DNA from: Bernardetia sp.
GTDB lineage: Bacteria; Bacteroidota; Bacteroidia; Cytophagales; Bernardetiaceae
NCBI GenBank assembly: GCA_020630575.1
Contig: JAHDBD010000031.1
Span: 1-49,603, forward strand
Reading direction: 5' to 3'
Length of the DNA stretch: 49,603 nucleotides
Shown here: positions 15,829-25,315 of the stretch, in pieces
How the letters are laid out: every line of letters begins with the position of its first letter
How positions within the stretch are numbered: the stretch's first letter is position 1
Made by a program: the position numbers and the translations under genes
Notes under the pieces: model-generated
What the model was told of the DNA's origin: nothing
The model's input: only the letters and a program-made list of their open reading frames with translations
Database searches by the model: none

Positions 15829-18213
15829 ATGTATAAAATTATTCTGTTGTTGTATTTATCTTTACTTATTACGTCTTCCTTTGGGCAAGATAATGTAATA
15901 ACTATAAATCATTCGACAGATTTATTGAAAATAGGAAAACAAATTTATGTTTTAGAAGACACAAAAGGTAAATTATCATTCGAAGAAATTCAAAAGTTAG
16001 AACAACAAGGGAAATTTGAGCTTCATCAGAAATATATTTTTATAGAAACTTCGTCAGAAAGTGTTTTTTGGTTCAAGTTTCAAACTCAAAACAAATCCTC
16101 TACTGATATTTGGCTCAATATAAATACTACCTATTTGTGGGAAATTGATTTTTATAGTCCAGATTCAGCAGGAAATTATAACAAACCTTTTCAAACAGGA
16201 ATGTTAAGAGCAGAACAAGAAAAAAAATATCCCTCCAATACCTTTTGGTTGCCTCTTCAAAAAGAAGAAAATACTTCTGTTCAAACTTATTATTTAAAAG
16301 TAAAAAGTGGACGTTCTTTAGAAGTACCTTTGTTAGTAGGTAGTCTTCAAGCCCTAGAACAAGAAAAAGACAAAGGGGATTTTATAACAGCAGGTTTTGT
16401 AGGTGTGCTTCTAATGATGTTTTTATACCATAGCTTTTTATATTTTGCTACTCGTAAAAAACTCTATTTATTGTATGTATTTTATATTTTTGGAATTGGG
16501 TTTTCTGTGACATTTGCTAATAATTATACTTATTGGTCAGAGTTTTTTGGAAAAGGAGAGTTCTATATTTGGATTCATACCCATATTGCAGTTTGGGTTA
16601 CACCTTTTCAAATAACAGGCAGTCTTATTACTATTTTTTACCTTGAATTAAAGAAAAATAATAAAATGCTCTACTATCTATTGATAGTTTTCATTTCTAT
16701 AATATTTCTGATAGGGTGCTCTAACTTATTTATTCCATTACAAAAAATTCAGCCTATACATCAATCTTTTCTTGTTATTAATGCAATAGTCAATCTTACT
16801 ATTGCTTATTGGATAACATTTCAAGGAAAGAAAAATGGACTTTTTTATGCTCTTGGTTGGACTTTTTTATTTGTATCGATATTAATTTTCCTAATTACCA
16901 TAAATGGAGTTATTCCTTATTTTACTTATACTCGTAATGCCGTTTATTTTGGAGTCGTTTTAGAAATTTGGCTTTTTTCACTTGCTTTAAGTGATCATAT
17001 TCTTAGCCTGAGAAAAGAAAATAAAAGAGTCGTTCAGAATTTACTATTAAAGGCTGAAAAAGAAATTGAGATGAGAAATCAAATTATTGATAATCAGAAA
17101 CACCTAGAAGAAGCCACAACAAATGCTACTAAGCTCAAAACTGCTAATCAAGAACGAATGATTTTGAGAGCAATTATTGATAATCTACCTATTTTTGTAG
17201 CAATGATAGATACAGAAGGAAACTATATAATTGCTAATAAGATGTATGAAGACAGCTTTTTTTTACCTATTTCAACAATAGAAGGAATGCATCATACCAA
17301 AGTATTGCCAAAAAATATATCAGATATTCATGTGCCTTATTTAGAACAAGTACTGCAAGGAAAGGTAGTAGAATTTGCTGACCCACTTCGTCTTCCTAAT
17401 GGGCAAATGTTGCATTCGTATGGAAAATATTTTCCTGTTCTTGATGAAGATAAAAAATTGAAATATGTAACTGTTTTTGTAACTGATGTAAGTGATTTGA
17501 AAAATAAAGAGCTGGAACTACAAAGCTTGAATGATACAAAAGATAAACTCTTTTCGATTATCTCTCACGATTTACGTAGCCCATTTGCACAGCTAAAAGG
17601 AGTTTTAGATTTATTTGAAAAAGGAGGTATTTCAGAAGCCGAATTAAAATACTTCCTTCCTGAAATTATCAAAAATGTAAATTATACTTCTGATTTACTA
17701 AATAATTTGGTCTACTGGGCAAAAAGCCAAATGACTGGTTTGCATGCTGACCCAGAAGATTTTGATATTTATAAGTTAGTTGCCAATAAAGAAAATCTAT
17801 TCAGTAAAGAAATAAAAGGGAAAGATTTGAGTTTTACAAACCAAGTCGAACAAAGCACATTTGTCTATGCTGATAAGAATATGATAGATTTGGTTATCAG
17901 AAACTTAGTAGCTAATGCAATTAAGTTTTGTAGAAAAACAGATACCATCTTAGTCAAGTCTGAAGAAACAGCAAATGATTTTTTAATTGTGCGAATAGTA
18001 GATACAGGAATAGGAATTTCTCCAAAAAATAAAAAGAAAATTTTTAATGAAGAAAATTTTACAACCTTAGGGACACATAAAGAAAAAGGAACAGGAATCG
18101 GACTCAAGCTTTGTAAAGAATTTATTGAAGGAAATGGAGGTAAAATATGGATTGATAGTGAGGAAGGAAAAGGTACAATATTCTCATTTTCATTGCCTAC
18201 CAAATCAAAATAA
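15829..18213 (+). CDS. 7TMR-DISM / PAS sensor histidine kinase
   Basis: A 794-residue sensor kinase. A signal peptide (about 1-19, SSFG) precedes an extracellular 7TMR-DISMED2-type beta-sandwich (about 30-175), which in this family is thought to bind carbohydrates or similar ligands. Seven transmembrane helices follow (about 184-394), then a short coiled coil, a PAS domain (about 447-558, with NLPIFVAMIDTEGNYIIANK), and a HisKA domain with His580 in IISHDLRSPF. The HATPase domain (about 690-794) contains the DTGIGI and GTGIGLKLCKEF boxes. There is no attached receiver and no neighbouring response regulator, so it is an orphan. It follows the hybrid kinase in the same direction but behind that gene's terminator, so it has its own transcript. 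Confidence 0.92.
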   Translation: MYKIILLLYLSLLITSSFGQDNVITINHSTDLLKIGKQIYVLEDTKGKLSFEEIQKLEQQGKFELHQKYIFIETSSESVFWFKFQTQNKSSTDIWLNINTTYLWEIDFYSPDSAGNYNKPFQTGMLRAEQEKKYPSNTFWLPLQKEENTSVQTYYLKVKSGRSLEVPLLVGSLQALEQEKDKGDFITAGFVGVLLMMFLYHSFLYFATRKKLYLLYVFYIFGIGFSVTFANNYTYWSEFFGKGEFYIWIHTHIAVWVTPFQITGSLITIFYLELKKNNKMLYYLLIVFISIIFLIGCSNLFIPLQKIQPIHQSFLVINAIVNLTIAYWITFQGKKNGLFYALGWTFLFVSILIFLITINGVIPYFTYTRNAVYFGVVLEIWLFSLALSDHILSLRKENKRVVQNLLLKAEKEIEMRNQIIDNQKHLEEATTNATKLKTANQERMILRAIIDNLPIFVAMIDTEGNYIIANKMYEDSFFLPISTIEGMHHTKVLPKNISDIHVPYLEQVLQGKVVEFADPLRLPNGQMLHSYGKYFPVLDEDKKLKYVTVFVTDVSDLKNKELELQSLNDTKDKLFSIISHDLRSPFAQLKGVLDLFEKGGISEAELKYFLPEIIKNVNYTSDLLNNLVYWAKSQMTGLHADPEDFDIYKLVANKENLFSKEIKGKDLSFTNQVEQSTFVYADKNMIDLVIRNLVANAIKFCRKTDTILVKSEETANDFLIVRIVDTGIGISPKNKKKIFNEENFTTLGTHKEKGTGIGLKLCKEFIEGNGGKIWIDSEEGKGTIFSFSLPTKSK

Positions 18214-18310
18214 AAAAGAATGAAAAAGTAGAATGAAAATTATTAAACTTTATAGCCTTATACTTGTTTTTATTCTGTGATTTATGTAGATTGAAACTAG
18301 AATGTAACAC

Positions 18311-18350
18311 GAATTTAATATTAAATTCAATACTCATTAAAGTATTTTTT
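18311..18350 (+). terminator. Palindrome and weak hairpin downstream of the 7TMR kinase
   Basis: A perfect 18-bp palindrome GAATTTAATATTAAATTC (18311-18328) is followed directly by AATACT-N6-AGTATT and a T run. The stem is short and AT-rich. It may end kinase transcription about 115 nt after the stop, or be a protein-binding site upstream of hpf. Confidence 0.35.
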
Positions 18351-18424
18351 AAAATCAGTCTGCAACAAAGAATTTATTACGAAAAGTATAATATTTCATT
18401 TTTTTAACCTTAACCTCGATTTTT

Positions 18425-18724
18425 ATGAAGTTAGAAATGTATTATGTCGATAATGACAGAAGCGAAACATTAAGTGATTTTATCCAAACAAAAGTAAATA
18501 AACTAGAGACTTTCTATGACGGAATCATTAACGGAGAAGTTTATATTCGTACCGAAAAAGGAGACCCTAAAAAAGAAAAAGTAGTCGAAATTCGCTTAAA
18601 CGTACCAGGTACAAGTCTTTTTGCAAAAGAATCAGGCGAAACTTTTGAATCTGCTGCTGATGAAACAGTAGAAGCTCTGCGTCGTCAGATTAAAAAATTT
18701 AAAGAAAAATCGAGTACGCACTAA
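18425..18724 (+). CDS. hpf: Ribosome hibernation-promoting factor, short form (HPF/RaiA family)
   Basis: A 99-residue protein of the HPF/RaiA (sigma-54 modulation protein) family. It binds the ribosomal A/P-site region and protects inactive ribosomes in slow growth. It has the expected beta-alpha-beta layout: an N-terminal strand and helix (TLSDFIQTKVNKLETFYDGI), then strands with VVEIRLNVPGTSLFAKE, and a C-terminal helix with EALRRQIKKFKEK. It is the short type, lacking the C-terminal dimerisation domain of long HPF. It is a single-gene unit, with a strong terminator 36 nt after the stop. Confidence 0.88.
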   Translation: MKLEMYYVDNDRSETLSDFIQTKVNKLETFYDGIINGEVYIRTEKGDPKKEKVVEIRLNVPGTSLFAKESGETFESAADETVEALRRQIKKFKEKSSTH

Positions 18725-18759
18725 GGCATTTTTTTGCTTTATGTATGACCTTAACTTTT

Positions 18760-18807
18760 AAAAACCTTTCAGAATAAACTTTTTAATTATTCTGAAAGGT
18801 TTTTTTA
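18760..18807 (+). terminator. Strong intrinsic terminator after hpf
   Basis: An 18-bp perfect stem (18760-18777 with 18787-18804; core ACCTTTCAGAATAA / TTATTCTGAAAGGT), a 9-nt loop and a terminal T tract. It is one of the longest perfect hairpins in the window. Confidence 0.92.
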
Positions 18808-18852
18808 TCTTTACAATATTAAAAACTAAGTTTCTTATAATTTTATTCTACT

Positions 18853-19695
18853 ATGAAAAAGATAATAAATAACTCCATCAGCTATTCTATTCTTTGTATT
18901 TGTCTTGTTTTTGGTTTTTTATTTATAAGTTGTTCAGATTCTGAAAATGAAAGAGCAATTAGATGGAAGTTTCAAAATTTTGATAAGCTAACTTATAATT
19001 TTTCTCAAAAAACAGAAATTAGTCCGATGGGAGGAATTTTTTCAGCTTTTGGCATTACAAACACAGCAAAAGGAAAACTAACAATTATACCTACCCAAGA
19101 CGGAAAAGCAAACCTTGCCTTAGAAGATATGGATATGGGGGAAATGGGTGCTATGCTTTTACAAAATATGAAAATAGAAAATGAGGAGCTTAACAATTTG
19201 TCTATCAAAGGATTGAAATCTGATGGGACAATAGAAGGAGAAATAAGTGAGGCTATGAAGTTATTTTCCACAGGAATATTACCAATTCCGACAAAGGATT
19301 TGAAAGTAGGAGAATCTGTCAAAATAGAAACAAATATGTCTATTCCATTAGCAGATGAAAAAGTAACCATGACAGGTTTTCAAACACTCACACTCAAGTC
19401 TATTAAAGGTAATCTCTACACATTAAAAAATGATATTCTGATTGATAAATACCAAAATCCAGAACTAGAAAGTAAAATAAAACAAGAAGACAAACCAGAA
19501 ATAAAAGGAGAAGGAGAGTATATTTTTGATATAGAAAAAGGATATTTCACAGAGGGAGAAGTTGTACTAAAAATACAGATGAAATTAGATAAATTACAAA
19601 ATCAAGAAAATAGTGGTATGCAGTTCAACCTTGGTAATATGAAAATAAATTTTATCTCTACCATAAATCTTGATTTGATGAAGGAAAACAAATAA
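18853..19695 (+). CDS. Putative lipoprotein of unknown function
   Basis: A 280-residue protein with a lipoprotein signal: a hydrophobic stretch followed by FISC at Cys27 and then SDSENE. The mature part is mostly predicted beta strands with repeated short polar turns (residues about 35-275), similar in texture to Bacteroidota lipoproteins that open with a KLTYNF-type strand. I do not recognise a named family with confidence. It has its own upstream region after the hpf terminator and lies 105 bp before sbcC in the same direction, so it might be co-transcribed with sbcC. No functional link is evident. Confidence 0.75.
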   Translation: MKKIINNSISYSILCICLVFGFLFISCSDSENERAIRWKFQNFDKLTYNFSQKTEISPMGGIFSAFGITNTAKGKLTIIPTQDGKANLALEDMDMGEMGAMLLQNMKIENEELNNLSIKGLKSDGTIEGEISEAMKLFSTGILPIPTKDLKVGESVKIETNMSIPLADEKVTMTGFQTLTLKSIKGNLYTLKNDILIDKYQNPELESKIKQEDKPEIKGEGEYIFDIEKGYFTEGEVVLKIQMKLDKLQNQENSGMQFNLGNMKINFISTINLDLMKENK

Positions 19696-19800
19696 TTTTT
19701 ATGATTTAATAAAGGAAAAGGCAACCCTTTTCCCTACACTGAATTTCAATTCATTGCCTTTACTTCTAAAATATAACTTTTGACTCCTAAATTTATTTCC

Positions 19801-22800
19801 ATGTTTCCAATCTCACTTTCTATAAATGGTCTTTATTCTTATAAAAAAAAGCACACTATCAAATTTGATACGCTTTCAGAAGCTGGTATTTTCGGCATTT
19901 TTGGTAAGGTTGGGAGTGGAAAATCTAGTATTTTGGAAGCCATTACATTTGCTATTTTTGGTAGAACAGACAAGCTAAATATTAGTGGCGACAATAGGTA
20001 TTACAACATGATGAATTTGGATTCTGATGTTGTAGAAATTAGTTTTGAGTTTTTGGCAGGAAAAGAAAAAGAACATTTTATTTGTGAGTTTATAGCCAAA
20101 CGAAATTCTAAAAAGTTTGATACAGTTACTAATTATACTAGAAGAGCAGCCAAAAAAACAAGTATTAATGATGATTGGCAAACCATTGAATTTGAAGAAG
20201 TAGAAACAGCGATTGGACTTTCGTATGATAACTTTAAAAGAACTGTTATTATTCCACAAGGACAGTTTGCCGAGTTTTTACAACTCAAACCTGCTGCACG
20301 AATAGACATGATAAAAGATATTTTTTCGCTGCATGAATATGATTTGGCTGATAATACACGCAATTTGTTGAAGGAAACCAAAAATCAGATTGAAGTAATT
20401 GAAAATATAATTTCGCATCAATTTGAATATTTGACAGAAGATTTTATTCAAAACAAAGAAACAGAAGTAGAAAACCTTGTAAAATTAATTTCAGAACAAG
20501 AAAATCAAATCAATCAAAAAAATGAACAAAAAAGTCAGTTAGAAATCATTAAAACGATTTTTGAGGAGAAAAATAAGAAGCAACTTCAACTGCAAAAACT
20601 TCAATCTCAAGAAGAAAGTATAAAAAAGAAAGAAGAAAATTTGAATCAATTTATTTTAGTAAAAAATGAATTTGAACAAGATTTAAAAGACCAAAAAAGA
20701 ATAATTATAAACTTAAATTCTATTAAAGAAAAGCAAAAAGAAGCACAGCAGGATTATCAAAAAACTCAAAAAAAATATGATAAAACAGTTGATTTACAAA
20801 AAGAAATTTCTATTCAAAAAGAAGAAAACTCAAGAAAAATGGAGCAAATTGAACCTATAAATCAGCTTATCAAACTCAAAGAAGCAAAAGAACAATATAC
20901 AAAGAAAGCAGAAAGAATAGAAAACGGGACACATCTAATTCTTCAAAAACAAGAAGAACTTCAAACTATAAAATCTCAAATTAGTAAAGAAAAGAATGCT
21001 ATTTCAGAATTTAAAAGTAAAATAATTGATACCGAAAATCTGCAAAATGCTTTTATTTGGTTTGATAAAAATGAAAATTTAGATAAAAATCAGTCTGAAA
21101 TAAATAAAGAAGTAGAAAATGCAAAATCAGAAATTGAGAAAATTGAAACTGAAAAATCGAATTTTGAAGCTAACAAATTACAATTTTCTGAAAAAGAGAC
21201 AACAGGAAATATAGAAAGAATAAATCAAGAAATTGAAAAATTGACGATGCAAAAAGGACTTCATCAAGCTGTTCATGCATTGGAAGACGGACAACCATGT
21301 CTTGTTTGTGGTTCGGAATCACACCCCAATATTTTAGATGTGGAGAATCTTGATAGTAATTTGAAATCACTCAAAAAACAGAAAAAAGAAGACGAACAAA
21401 ACCTCAAGACACTTCAAAAAGAAGAAACAGAACTAGCTCGTTTTATAGAAAAAATTACAGAAAAAAAGAAAGATTTAGAGAAACAAATTCAGAAGCAATC
21501 AATCATAAAAGTAGAATTTGAAACTCATCAAAAATTATTTTTAGAAAATGAGAGTAAATGGAAAAGTCTATCTAAAACTGAAATTTTAAAAATTCAGAAA
21601 GAACAAAAAACAATTAAAACTCAAATCAAAAAATCAGAAAATCAGCTTTCAGAATTAGAACAAAAATCAGAAAAAGTAAATGCTGAGATAGAAAAGTATA
21701 AACTAGGTTTGGAAGACATAAAGCAAAAACACGCTTTACAAATGGGGCAAATAAAAGAGTTAGAGCGAAATTCTGAAAAAGTAAGTCAGTTGTACCTAAA
21801 TTCTTCCATTTCAGAATTAGAAAAAACGATTGTAGAAATAAAGAATAATGCAGAAACATCAGAAAAGGAATTTTTGAAAAATCAAGAACAAGAAAAACAG
21901 TTTTTCCATCAAAAAAGTGAGTTAGAAGGAACACTAAAATCTATTCTTTCTCAACTCTCAACTTTAAAGGAAGAGCTAGAAGCAAATCAAAAACAGATTT
22001 CGCAAAAAATAGATGATTTCAATAAAAATTTGGAAAGCAAAGTGTATCAAGTTAATATTGAAATTATTCTAAAGCAAAAAATCGATACAGATAATGAACG
22101 AAAAGAAATTACGACTTTCTTTACAAATCTAAAAACTACTTTAGAAGATTATCAAAAATTAGAGCGACAAACTGAAGGAAAAAGCTATGAAAATGATTCA
22201 TTTGAAAAACTTTTAAAAGAAATAAAAGAACTCACAGCAAAACAAAAACAAGATATTTTTCAGCAAACTATCATCAGTCAAGAAATCAAAAAAGCCGAAA
22301 AAGATAAATTAGAAAAAGCAGATTTAGAGAAAAAATTATCTAAACTTTTACAAAGACAAGATAATTTGCAAACGCTCACAAAACTTTTTAAAGGTGGAAG
22401 TGGTGGTTTTGTTGATTTTGCTTCGACAGAATATTTAAGAAATTTGTGTAATCTAGCAAATGTTCGTTTTAGAGAACTTACTCATCATTCTTTAGAGCTT
22501 ATTTTGAATGAAAGCAATGAGTTTGAAGTACGAGATTTTTTAAGTGAAGGCAAAACACGAGCTATCAAAACGCTTTCAGGTGGACAGCTTTTTCAGGCTT
22601 CTTTGTGTGTTGCGCTGGCACTTTCGGAGAGTATGCGAAAGCAACAAGAATTCTTTTTTATCGATGAGGGTTTTGGTTCTTTGGATAATGATTCTCTTCA
22701 AATTGTACTTAATACATTGCAGAGTCTGCAAAAAGAAAATAAAGTCGTCGGTATTATTTCACATGTAGAAAGCCTACAACAAGAAATCCGAACCCATTTA

Positions 22801-22854
22801 CATATCCAAAAAAATCAAACTGAAGGAAGTATTATTAAATTAGTGGCTGGGTAA
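19801..22854 (+). CDS. sbcC: SbcC-type exonuclease ATPase subunit (Rad50-like)
   Basis: An SMC-like ATPase of the SbcCD (Mre11-Rad50-like) complex that opens and trims hairpins and blocked DNA ends. It has 1017 residues from the ATG at 19801. A TTG seven codons upstream is also open, but the SbcC N-terminus (MFPISLSINGLYSYK) begins here. The Walker A box is GKVGSGKSS near residue 40. Long coiled coils follow, with a zinc-hook apex at Cys500-x-x-Cys503 (CLVCGSESHP). At the C-terminus are the ABC signature LSGGQLFQASL and Walker B FFFIDEGFGSLD. The nuclease partner SbcD is not beside it, although the two are usually adjacent. The stop codon lies inside the left edge of a repeat element. Confidence 0.93.
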   Translation: MFPISLSINGLYSYKKKHTIKFDTLSEAGIFGIFGKVGSGKSSILEAITFAIFGRTDKLNISGDNRYYNMMNLDSDVVEISFEFLAGKEKEHFICEFIAKRNSKKFDTVTNYTRRAAKKTSINDDWQTIEFEEVETAIGLSYDNFKRTVIIPQGQFAEFLQLKPAARIDMIKDIFSLHEYDLADNTRNLLKETKNQIEVIENIISHQFEYLTEDFIQNKETEVENLVKLISEQENQINQKNEQKSQLEIIKTIFEEKNKKQLQLQKLQSQEESIKKKEENLNQFILVKNEFEQDLKDQKRIIINLNSIKEKQKEAQQDYQKTQKKYDKTVDLQKEISIQKEENSRKMEQIEPINQLIKLKEAKEQYTKKAERIENGTHLILQKQEELQTIKSQISKEKNAISEFKSKIIDTENLQNAFIWFDKNENLDKNQSEINKEVENAKSEIEKIETEKSNFEANKLQFSEKETTGNIERINQEIEKLTMQKGLHQAVHALEDGQPCLVCGSESHPNILDVENLDSNLKSLKKQKKEDEQNLKTLQKEETELARFIEKITEKKKDLEKQIQKQSIIKVEFETHQKLFLENESKWKSLSKTEILKIQKEQKTIKTQIKKSENQLSELEQKSEKVNAEIEKYKLGLEDIKQKHALQMGQIKELERNSEKVSQLYLNSSISELEKTIVEIKNNAETSEKEFLKNQEQEKQFFHQKSELEGTLKSILSQLSTLKEELEANQKQISQKIDDFNKNLESKVYQVNIEIILKQKIDTDNERKEITTFFTNLKTTLEDYQKLERQTEGKSYENDSFEKLLKEIKELTAKQKQDIFQQTIISQEIKKAEKDKLEKADLEKKLSKLLQRQDNLQTLTKLFKGGSGGFVDFASTEYLRNLCNLANVRFRELTHHSLELILNESNEFEVRDFLSEGKTRAIKTLSGGQLFQASLCVALALSESMRKQQEFFFIDEGFGSLDNDSLQIVLNTLQSLQKENKVVGIISHVESLQQEIRTHLHIQKNQTEGSIIKLVAG

Positions 22855-23019
22855 ATACATATAACTTATTGGTAAATGATTTTTATGATCTCTATGATGA
22901 ATGAAGATAAATACAAATAAAACTACTAATTGCTGTTCTTATTTTAATTCGCATTTATCCTGCCTTTTATCATATAAATCATAAAAATCACTCGCTAATC
23001 AGTTACGGTATTTGACTCA
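22852..23019. mobile_element. Gene-less copy of the GxxExxY-cassette inverted repeat (MITE-like)
   Basis: It fills the whole space between the sbcC and gltX stop codons. The left arm (22862-22916) reads ACTTATTGGTAAATGATTTT, then TATGATCTCTATGATG and AATGAAGAT. The right arm (about 22951-23008) is its imperfect reverse complement, containing TGATTTTTATGAT and TATATGAT when read on the minus strand. Both match the arms at 2588 and 3175. The stretch just inside the left arm (TACT...GCT.TTCTTAT..TTT, 22924-22946) resembles the reverse complement of the GxxExxY gene end at 3151-3174, which suggests an internally deleted copy. Lying between convergent genes, it may also act as a two-way transcription stop. 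Confidence 0.6.
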
Positions 23020-24570
23020 TTAAGCCTTCACTTCCAATTCACTAATAGCCTTTTCAATTCTAGCAGAAACTTCTTCTTTTCCTAAAAGAGTAGCTACTTC
23101 CATCAAATCAGGTCCTGAACCTGCACCTGTCAAAGCTAAGCGTAAAGGCAACATCACAACACCCATTTTGACTCCTGCATTTGTAGCAGCATCATGAACG
23201 AGTTGTTTAGTTTGTGCTTCATCAGTCAATGAATCTGTATTTTTCAAAACTTCTACCAAAGCAGTAAGCCCTTTTACAGCATCAGCATTCCATTTTTTGG
23301 CTACTAATTGCTCGTCATATTCAGAAGGAGCTTGTAAAAATACTTGAGAGCCTTCCCAAAAATCACTCATAAATACGGCTCTTTCTTTTAGTATTCCAGC
23401 TAATTTTTCTAAATAAGAAGTATTAGCCAAAGAATTAGAAACCAGTTGCGATGCTAAATAATCAGCTATTTCATTATTTGGTTTGTTGCGTAGGTATTGT
23501 TGATTAAACCATTTTGCTTTATCAAAATCAAATCTTGCTCCTGCTTTATTTACTCTTGAAATATCAAAGGTTTCAATCAATTCTTCCATTGAAAAAATCT
23601 CTTCGTTATTCCCTGGATTCCAACCCAAAAGAGCTAAAAAGTTTACGACAGCAGCAGGTTCAAAACCCCATTCTCTAAAACCATCAAATTTTTCATCTTC
23701 TGCACCTTTTCCATTCCATTCCAACGGAAAAACAGGCATACCGAATTTTGCACCATCACGTTTTGAAAGTTTTCCATTTCCGTCTGGTTTCAAAATCAAA
23801 GGTAAGTGAGCAAATTTTGGCATTGTATCTTCCCAACCCAAATAACGATATAAAAGAACGTGTAAAGGAGCAGAAGGAAGCCACTCTTCGCCACGAATAA
23901 CGTGTGTAATTTTCATTAAATGGTCATCGACAACATTCGCCAAATGATAAGTAGGCATTCCGTCAGATTTCAACAAAACTTTATCATCGATCGCAGACGA
24001 ATGAACAACCACCCAACCACGAATCATGTCATTTAGACGAACTTCTTCTTTACGTGGAACTTTCAAACGAACTACATATTTTTCGCCACTTTCCAAAAGA
24101 CGTTTTGTTTCGTCCTCTGGCAACGTCAAAGAATTACGCATTTGGGTACGAGTGATACTGTTGTATTGAGGAGAAGCAACACCTGCATTTTTCAAACGTT
24201 CTTTCATTGCTTCCAAATCTTCTGAAGTATCAAAAGCATAATACGCATGTCCGTTTTCGATAAGTTGCATCGCATAATCTTTATACATATCTTTTCGCTC
24301 AGACTGGCGATAAGGCGCATATTGTCCTCCATGTTTTGGACTTTCAGTAGGAACAATTCCAATCCATTCTAAGGCTTCCAAAATATATTCTTCTGCGCCT
24401 TCTACAAAACGAGTTTGGTCGGTATCTTCTACACGAACGATAAACTCACCACCATGTTTTTTGGCAAATAAATAATTGAAAAGGGCAGTACGGACTCCTC
24501 CAATATGCAATGCTCCTGTTGGAGAAGGTGCAAAACGAACTCGTACATTTGATGCTGTGTCGTTACTCAT
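23020..24570 (-). CDS. gltX: Glutamate--tRNA ligase
   Basis: Charges tRNA(Glu) with glutamate in the cytoplasm. It is a class I synthetase of 516 residues, the normal length. The HIGH motif appears as ALHIGGVRTALFNYLF near residues 18-33. The KMSKS motif appears as GKLSKRDGAKFG near residue 265. VRVEDTDQTR near residue 45 is the usual GluRS stretch. It is transcribed alone, converging on sbcC. A candidate -7 box lies about 55 nt upstream of the ATG. Confidence 0.97.
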   Translation of the reverse strand: MSNDTASNVRVRFAPSPTGALHIGGVRTALFNYLFAKKHGGEFIVRVEDTDQTRFVEGAEEYILEALEWIGIVPTESPKHGGQYAPYRQSERKDMYKDYAMQLIENGHAYYAFDTSEDLEAMKERLKNAGVASPQYNSITRTQMRNSLTLPEDETKRLLESGEKYVVRLKVPRKEEVRLNDMIRGWVVVHSSAIDDKVLLKSDGMPTYHLANVVDDHLMKITHVIRGEEWLPSAPLHVLLYRYLGWEDTMPKFAHLPLILKPDGNGKLSKRDGAKFGMPVFPLEWNGKGAEDEKFDGFREWGFEPAAVVNFLALLGWNPGNNEEIFSMEELIETFDISRVNKAGARFDFDKAKWFNQQYLRNKPNNEIADYLASQLVSNSLANTSYLEKLAGILKERAVFMSDFWEGSQVFLQAPSEYDEQLVAKKWNADAVKGLTALVEVLKNTDSLTDEAQTKQLVHDAATNAGVKMGVVMLPLRLALTGAGSGPDLMEVATLLGKEEVSARIEKAISELEVKA

Positions 24571-24624
24571 AAAGATAATTCTATATAGTTTTTTTGATAT
24601 ATTTCATTTTGAAGTTTTAAAACA

Positions 24625-24632
24625 CAAATTTA
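24625..24632 (-). promoter_or_regulatory. Candidate -7 box for gltX
   Basis: TAAATTTG on the minus strand matches TAnnTTTG, 55 nt upstream of the gltX ATG. I did not find a matching TTTG box at the normal distance. Confidence 0.35.
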
Positions 24633-24729
24633 CAAAAAAATAATGATGCTTCTAATTATGCTTTGTATTTGGGTTTAAATTATGAACTTGATGTTTGGCT
24701 TTGTAGTTCATTTAATATTAAAAATACCA

Positions 24730-25200
24730 ATGGATAATCAGAAAAAACTAGACAGTTACTCTAAAAAAATAAATGATTTTTTGAAAAAAAATTACCCTTC
24801 TATTTTAGAATTTCCTTATCAAATTAGTCTCCATCAAAATGATGATATAGAAACCGTCTTTTTAGAAATAAAAATAAAATCCTTTAGTGAAGGAAGAAAC
24901 CTGTATTTGATTTTAAATAGCCAAGATGAAAAAATAACTATTGGTTTTTGTAGTCATCATTGTCATTTTGGAGGTTGGTATGAAAGTAAGTTTGAAGAAG
25001 ATATAAAAGATGCAATTTCTACCTTCAAAAAAATAAGAGAAGGAGAATTAATTGTAGCAGAGTATTACAGAGATGAAAATTTTGTAGGTTCTGTATTTAT
25101 GAAAAATCAAAAACAATTTAATGAAAAAAAATTGTTGAAGGAATGGAAATCTGGAAAACCTAATAGAATTAATTTTGAAAGATTTAGATTGAATGAATAA
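24730..25200 (+). CDS. Hypothetical protein
   Basis: A cytoplasmic-looking protein of 156 residues from the ATG at 24730. An upstream ATG at 24682 would add 16 hydrophobic residues that look unlike the rest, so I prefer the internal start. Notable is a His/Cys/Trp cluster, SHHCHFGGWYE, near residue 80, then a charged helix FEEDIKDAISTFKKI. The size and mixed alpha/beta texture resemble some small immunity or DUF proteins, but I do not recognise it. It is flanked by gltX (divergent) and the serine hydrolase (convergent), with no evident operon. Confidence 0.6.
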   Translation: MDNQKKLDSYSKKINDFLKKNYPSILEFPYQISLHQNDDIETVFLEIKIKSFSEGRNLYLILNSQDEKITIGFCSHHCHFGGWYESKFEEDIKDAISTFKKIREGELIVAEYYRDENFVGSVFMKNQKQFNEKKLLKEWKSGKPNRINFERFRLNE

Positions 25201-25315
25201 TTTTAGATATTCTCTGTAGCTTTAGTAACTCTGTTTTATCTAAAAATTCACAAGAGTTGCTCTATATTACCAAATTAGATAAAATTGCTAGGTAGATTTT
25301 GAAAGAAAATACTCT

